Below, piece by piece: positions 61,407 to 64,000 of a DNA stretch of 64,000 nt. The notes under the pieces were generated by a model. The model had not been told where the DNA came from. It did not search any database and saw nothing but the letters and a program-made list of their open reading frames with translations. A program made the position numbers and the translations under genes. Numbering within the stretch: position 1 is the first letter of the stretch; each line of letters starts with the position of its first letter. This stretch comes from Bradyrhizobium retamae (lineage in GTDB: Bacteria > Pseudomonadota > Alphaproteobacteria > Rhizobiales > Xanthobacteraceae): the NCBI RefSeq assembly GCF_001440415.1, contig NZ_LLYA01000079.1:1-64000 (forward strand), read 5' to 3'.

Positions 61407-61613
61407 CTATCGCGACGAGAGCTTGACCCAATCGTCGTGGGCGCGCGTTTTCAGCGCCTTCCAGTCCTCTGCCACGACATCCCAGTTGACGAGGGTGCGA
61501 CTAGCCTGCGCGACCTGGCCGCTGGCGACACTCGACGTCCGCATGGAATCGTAGACATAGACGCCGAAAACCAGCAGCAGCGCGCCCAAAATCATTCCGA
61601 CAAACGTCCGCAT
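61407..61613 (-). CDS. Small single-span membrane protein under an EcfG promoter
   Basis: A 68-residue protein: MRTFVGMILGALLLVFGVYV (membrane segment or uncleaved signal) and a soluble part TLVNWDVVAEDWKALKTRAH, rich in Trp and charge. A very good ribosome binding site (GGAGG, seven bases) precedes ATG 61613, and an EcfG promoter lies just upstream (61638-61662), giving an 18-nt leader. Unknown function; general stress induction is the inference. Confidence 0.78.
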   Translation of the reverse strand: MRTFVGMILGALLLVFGVYVYDSMRTSSVASGQVAQASRTLVNWDVVAEDWKALKTRAHDDWVKLSSR

Positions 61614-61637
61614 GCGATACCTCCGTGACCGCTCACT

Positions 61638-61662
61638 AACGCGGAGGACGAGGGATGGTTCC
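61638..61662 (-). promoter_or_regulatory. EcfG promoter, copy 3
   Basis: On the minus strand GGAAC (61662-61658), 16 bases, CGTT (61641-61638). An exact match to the EcfG consensus, directed at the 68-residue membrane protein gene, which starts 25 bases further. Confidence 0.85.
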
Positions 61663-61667
61663 CTGAT

Positions 61668-62525
61668 CTAGGATCGCGCCTTCGGCGGCGCCGGGCGGGG
61701 AGCCGAGGCGGAAGGTGCTGCCGCCCCGGTGGCTGTCGCCAGGTTGAGCGACTTCAATTCATCGGGCTTGAACACGAAAAGCTTGTCGTGCGGCGTCTCC
61801 ATCGCATGTACCCAGACCTGGAGGTTCACGCCCATATCGCCGAGATAGCGTTGGCACCGCGCCGAGACATTTTGCGCCACGTTCATCTCGTCGCGGGGCA
61901 GGCCGGCTGTGGTGCCCAGCGCCGCCACCTGATGCACGCCGACGATGGCCTTGTCGCCGACCCGGCGCTCGACGCCGCCGGCGAACATCAGCGGGCAGGA
62001 TGAGGCGCAGTATTTGCCAGCCTCGATCTCGGTCGCGAAACTACGCTCTCGAATGAGTCGTCCCATCGCCAACGCATCGCTGACCGAGCCGCCCGGCGAG
62101 TTGAGCACCACCGTCTTGATGTAATCGCCGCGCTTGGCGACCTCGGCTGCAAACGCATCCGAAATCCCTGGCGTAATGGTGCCGATCGCCATCAGCTTGC
62201 CGCCACCCACCAGTTCGAAGGTCATGGGCTCGGCCATCGCGCCATCTGCTTGCGGTCGCGGCGTCAGGCGCTTGTTGTCGCCGGGTGCCAGCGGCGCCAG
62301 AATGGATGGCACCGCATTGGGAAGGTTCAGCGAAGGCGTGTCCTGCCTAAGCTCGACGGCAGGATCAGCAGTGCCGATCCATCCATTCATGCCGGCGAGG
62401 TCGGCCGCCAGTACAGCGATCGTGATCGTGACGATGCTGCGGAACAGCCAGCGCAGGATCGCTTCGTCCGGATTGGCCGCAAGAAAGGCTTGAACGCGCT
62501 GTTGAAGCGTTGCGGAGCGCTGCAT
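61668..62525 (-). CDS. Membrane-anchored ClpP/S49-like periplasmic protein (COG3904-like)
   Basis: A 285-residue protein. One membrane anchor (WLFRSIVTITIAVLAADLAG, about residues 26-45) is followed by a linker and a ClpP/crotonase-type domain: TVVLNSPGGSVSDALAMGRL (oxyanion SPGG, about 142), AGKYCASSCPLMFAGG (serine between two cysteines, about 172) and AIVGVHQVA (histidine, about 196). The C-terminus is Ala/Pro-rich. It is probably a periplasmic serine hydrolase or an inactive relative. It starts eight bases after the upstream membrane-protein gene, so the two form an operon. Confidence 0.78.
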   Translation of the reverse strand: MQRSATLQQRVQAFLAANPDEAILRWLFRSIVTITIAVLAADLAGMNGWIGTADPAVELRQDTPSLNLPNAVPSILAPLAPGDNKRLTPRPQADGAMAEPMTFELVGGGKLMAIGTITPGISDAFAAEVAKRGDYIKTVVLNSPGGSVSDALAMGRLIRERSFATEIEAGKYCASSCPLMFAGGVERRVGDKAIVGVHQVAALGTTAGLPRDEMNVAQNVSARCQRYLGDMGVNLQVWVHAMETPHDKLFVFKPDELKSLNLATATGAAAPSASAPRPAPPKARS

Positions 62526-62533
62526 CGCGACAC

Positions 62534-63889
62534 CTACTTGGTATGCCGCGCCGACGATAGCGAGGTAACGTTTTCGTCCGTCTCCGCCGCCTGATCGGCC
62601 ACAGGCTCTTCAGCGGGCGCCTTGGTCCCGGCCTCACGTGGCGCCACCTGGCGCGCGTCCTCGACTTCGCGGGCCATCTGCAGGGCCGCAACCAGTTCGC
62701 CCGCGGTCATGTCAGAGGCGCTGAACGCGGGAAGCCCCTCGCGCCGGATCGCGGCGTGCACGACACACAGGATCAAGACCAGCACCGCCGGCATCAGGTC
62801 GATCGAGATCGCGCCGGCCCAACTCGGAATGAAATCGCCGGCATAACGAAGCACGGCTTCGGCGGGCGACATGGTCTGGAATCGGGCCGGCTCGACCCGT
62901 GGCAAAGCCAGGATCTTGTCGGCCGCCCCGGCGAGCGAAGCCGCCTGTGTCGCGATGGAGCCCTCGACCTTGCCGACCACGGCAGTCTGCCGGTCGGCGA
63001 GATCGGCAGTGCGGCCGCCCGCCGCGGGCGCGATGAAGCCTGACGACAGCGACGCCGCCGCGCGCTTGACGGCGGGTGCCACCGAGGTCTGCTGCAGGTT
63101 GGCGATCACGCCGGAGAGCGCCAGCGATTCGGTCGCAAAGGCGTCGCTGCGCGTCGAGATCGGCCCCCGGTCGGAAATCAATTCGCGCATCTTCGCCAAA
63201 TGCTTGCCGCCCTGCTCGAACAGGGTCGAGACGCGCTTCGCCGACGCCTGGACTTCCTGCCCGAGACTGTCGAGCTGTCCGGACATCTGCGTCAGAAGCT
63301 GCACGACGGTACCGGATCCGGAGGTGCCGGTCAGCGATCCCGCGCGTTCGGCGTCGGCCAGTTTCGCAAACCGGGATGACGCCAACTGAATATCAGGCAA
63401 CAGCCCCTGCGCGGCGATAGCATTGCTGTTGGCGGTATCGAGGTCGCGGGTGTAATTCTGCACGGTGATGGCGAGATGCTGCTGGATCGCGGCCGCGCCT
63501 GCCAGCGCCGAAGCGTTGAGCCAGGATGACATCGCCACGATCATCAGCGAGCCCAGCAGCATGCAGCCGAACATCAGGCCGCGGCCGGTGCGGTCCACCA
63601 CGTGGGGCATGAACTGCATCAGGAAAATCCAGAAGGCGTAAATGCCGACCGATACGGCAACCGAATAGATCACGGCGGCGAAGAACACCGTGGTCGGATC
63701 GCCGTTGAGCAGTTCGCGGACGCCGAGATAGGTGTAGACGCCGGCGGCCAGCGCGAGAATCGCAGTCGTCAGCTTCAGCGTGACTTCAAGGCGCGTGACG
63801 CCTTTCGACAGCAGCAGCGAATTGGAGGAAGGCGCGTTGGAGGCAGGCGTGGTGGCCGCGGGAGCGCCGAGGCCGGAGTTCGAGGGCAT
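62534..63889 (-). CDS. Uncharacterised four-span membrane protein with large periplasmic coiled-coil domain
   Basis: A 451-residue protein. The N-terminal about 30 residues are Ser/Ala/Asn-rich. Three membrane segments follow (TTAILALAAGVYTYLGV; FFAAVIYSVAVSVGIYAFWI; LMFGCMLLGSLMIVAMSSWL), then a 215-residue helical region predicted periplasmic (IQQHLAITVQNYTRDLDTAN, LTQMSGQLDSLGQEVQASAK), a fourth segment (ISIDLMPAVLVLILCVVHAA) and a cytoplasmic acidic tail. No family is recognised. AGGATA-type ribosome binding site before ATG 63889. Operon with the ClpP-like gene. Confidence 0.8.
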   Translation of the reverse strand: MPSNSGLGAPAATTPASNAPSSNSLLLSKGVTRLEVTLKLTTAILALAAGVYTYLGVRELLNGDPTTVFFAAVIYSVAVSVGIYAFWIFLMQFMPHVVDRTGRGLMFGCMLLGSLMIVAMSSWLNASALAGAAAIQQHLAITVQNYTRDLDTANSNAIAAQGLLPDIQLASSRFAKLADAERAGSLTGTSGSGTVVQLLTQMSGQLDSLGQEVQASAKRVSTLFEQGGKHLAKMRELISDRGPISTRSDAFATESLALSGVIANLQQTSVAPAVKRAAASLSSGFIAPAAGGRTADLADRQTAVVGKVEGSIATQAASLAGAADKILALPRVEPARFQTMSPAEAVLRYAGDFIPSWAGAISIDLMPAVLVLILCVVHAAIRREGLPAFSASDMTAGELVAALQMAREVEDARQVAPREAGTKAPAEEPVADQAAETDENVTSLSSARHTK

Positions 63890-64000
63890 GACGTATCCTC
63901 TCGCGGTTCCAATGAACCGGCTGATCAACGCCCCCACGTTGTTGGCTAAGTCGTTCTGCTCATAGGGATAAATTCAGACGAGATTGTGTCGGCAGCATCG

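Overview
The window is high-GC alphaproteobacterial chromosome and most resembles Bradyrhizobium or a close relative in the Nitrobacteraceae. The case for this is the gene content and order (tkt-gap-pgk with both aldolase classes, zapA / 6S RNA / fau, ruvC-ruvA-ruvB-ybgC), several families of short palindromic intergenic repeats, and three GGAAC-N16-CGTT promoters of the alphaproteobacterial general stress sigma factor EcfG. Species assignment is inference; there is no rRNA or tRNA gene here.

Layout. 1-3.4 kb: two broken insertion-sequence transposases (an IS1182-like N-terminus cut by the window edge and an IS5-type remnant) bracket a SulP anion transporter and a VOC-fold protein. 3.6-13.3 kb: a co-directional minus-strand central-carbon block, tkt, gap, pgk, class II aldolase, class I aldolase, a ThiE-like protein, a Sel1-repeat periplasmic protein and an inositol-monophosphatase-like protein. 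13.6-16.1 kb: a DUF4164 coiled-coil protein, zapA, a 6S RNA candidate, fau (5-formyl-THF cyclo-ligase) and a YmdB-like phosphodiesterase. 16.1-19.9 kb: a three-subunit molybdenum hydroxylase of the YagTSR/PaoABC type. 20.1-21.9 kb: a soluble chemoreceptor with its sensor at the C-terminus. 22.0-27.5 kb: yebC, ruvC, ruvA, a cytidine-deaminase-like gene, ruvB, a Tat-exported phosphoesterase, a decayed vapB antitoxin gene and ybgC.

27.5-45.9 kb is an accessory region of small detoxification and stress-type enzymes (GST, VOC, YCII/DGPF, SRPBCC, DoxX-like, DHFR/RibD-like, SDR, serine hydrolase) with local regulators: three TetR proteins, one HxlR, and one ECF42-type sigma factor translationally coupled to a DGPF protein. 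A triple-PAS soluble chemoreceptor lies inside it. Several regulators have visible palindromes over their own promoters.

46.0-55.8 kb is a metal/redox cluster: a His/Cys-rich periplasmic protein, a CusB-like adaptor that looks like a fusion of two secreted proteins, a CusA-like RND pump, a small periplasmic protein, a serine acetyltransferase, a Tat-exported HiPIP, a PQQ-type sugar dehydrogenase broken by one frameshift, and a Tat-exported ferritin-like protein under a predicted EcfG promoter. No outer-membrane channel or metal sensor is visible.

56.3-64 kb: an AbrB-type membrane protein, a secreted two-Cys-pair protein, a TetR regulator divergent from two hotdog thioesterases with twin operators, a TauE/SafE permease, a DsbA-like thiol protein, a small EcfG-controlled membrane protein, and an uncharacterised two-gene unit (a four-TM coiled-coil membrane protein plus a membrane-anchored ClpP/S49-like protein). 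The best candidates for something undescribed are that last unit, the fused adaptor in the metal cluster, and the EcfG-linked small genes.
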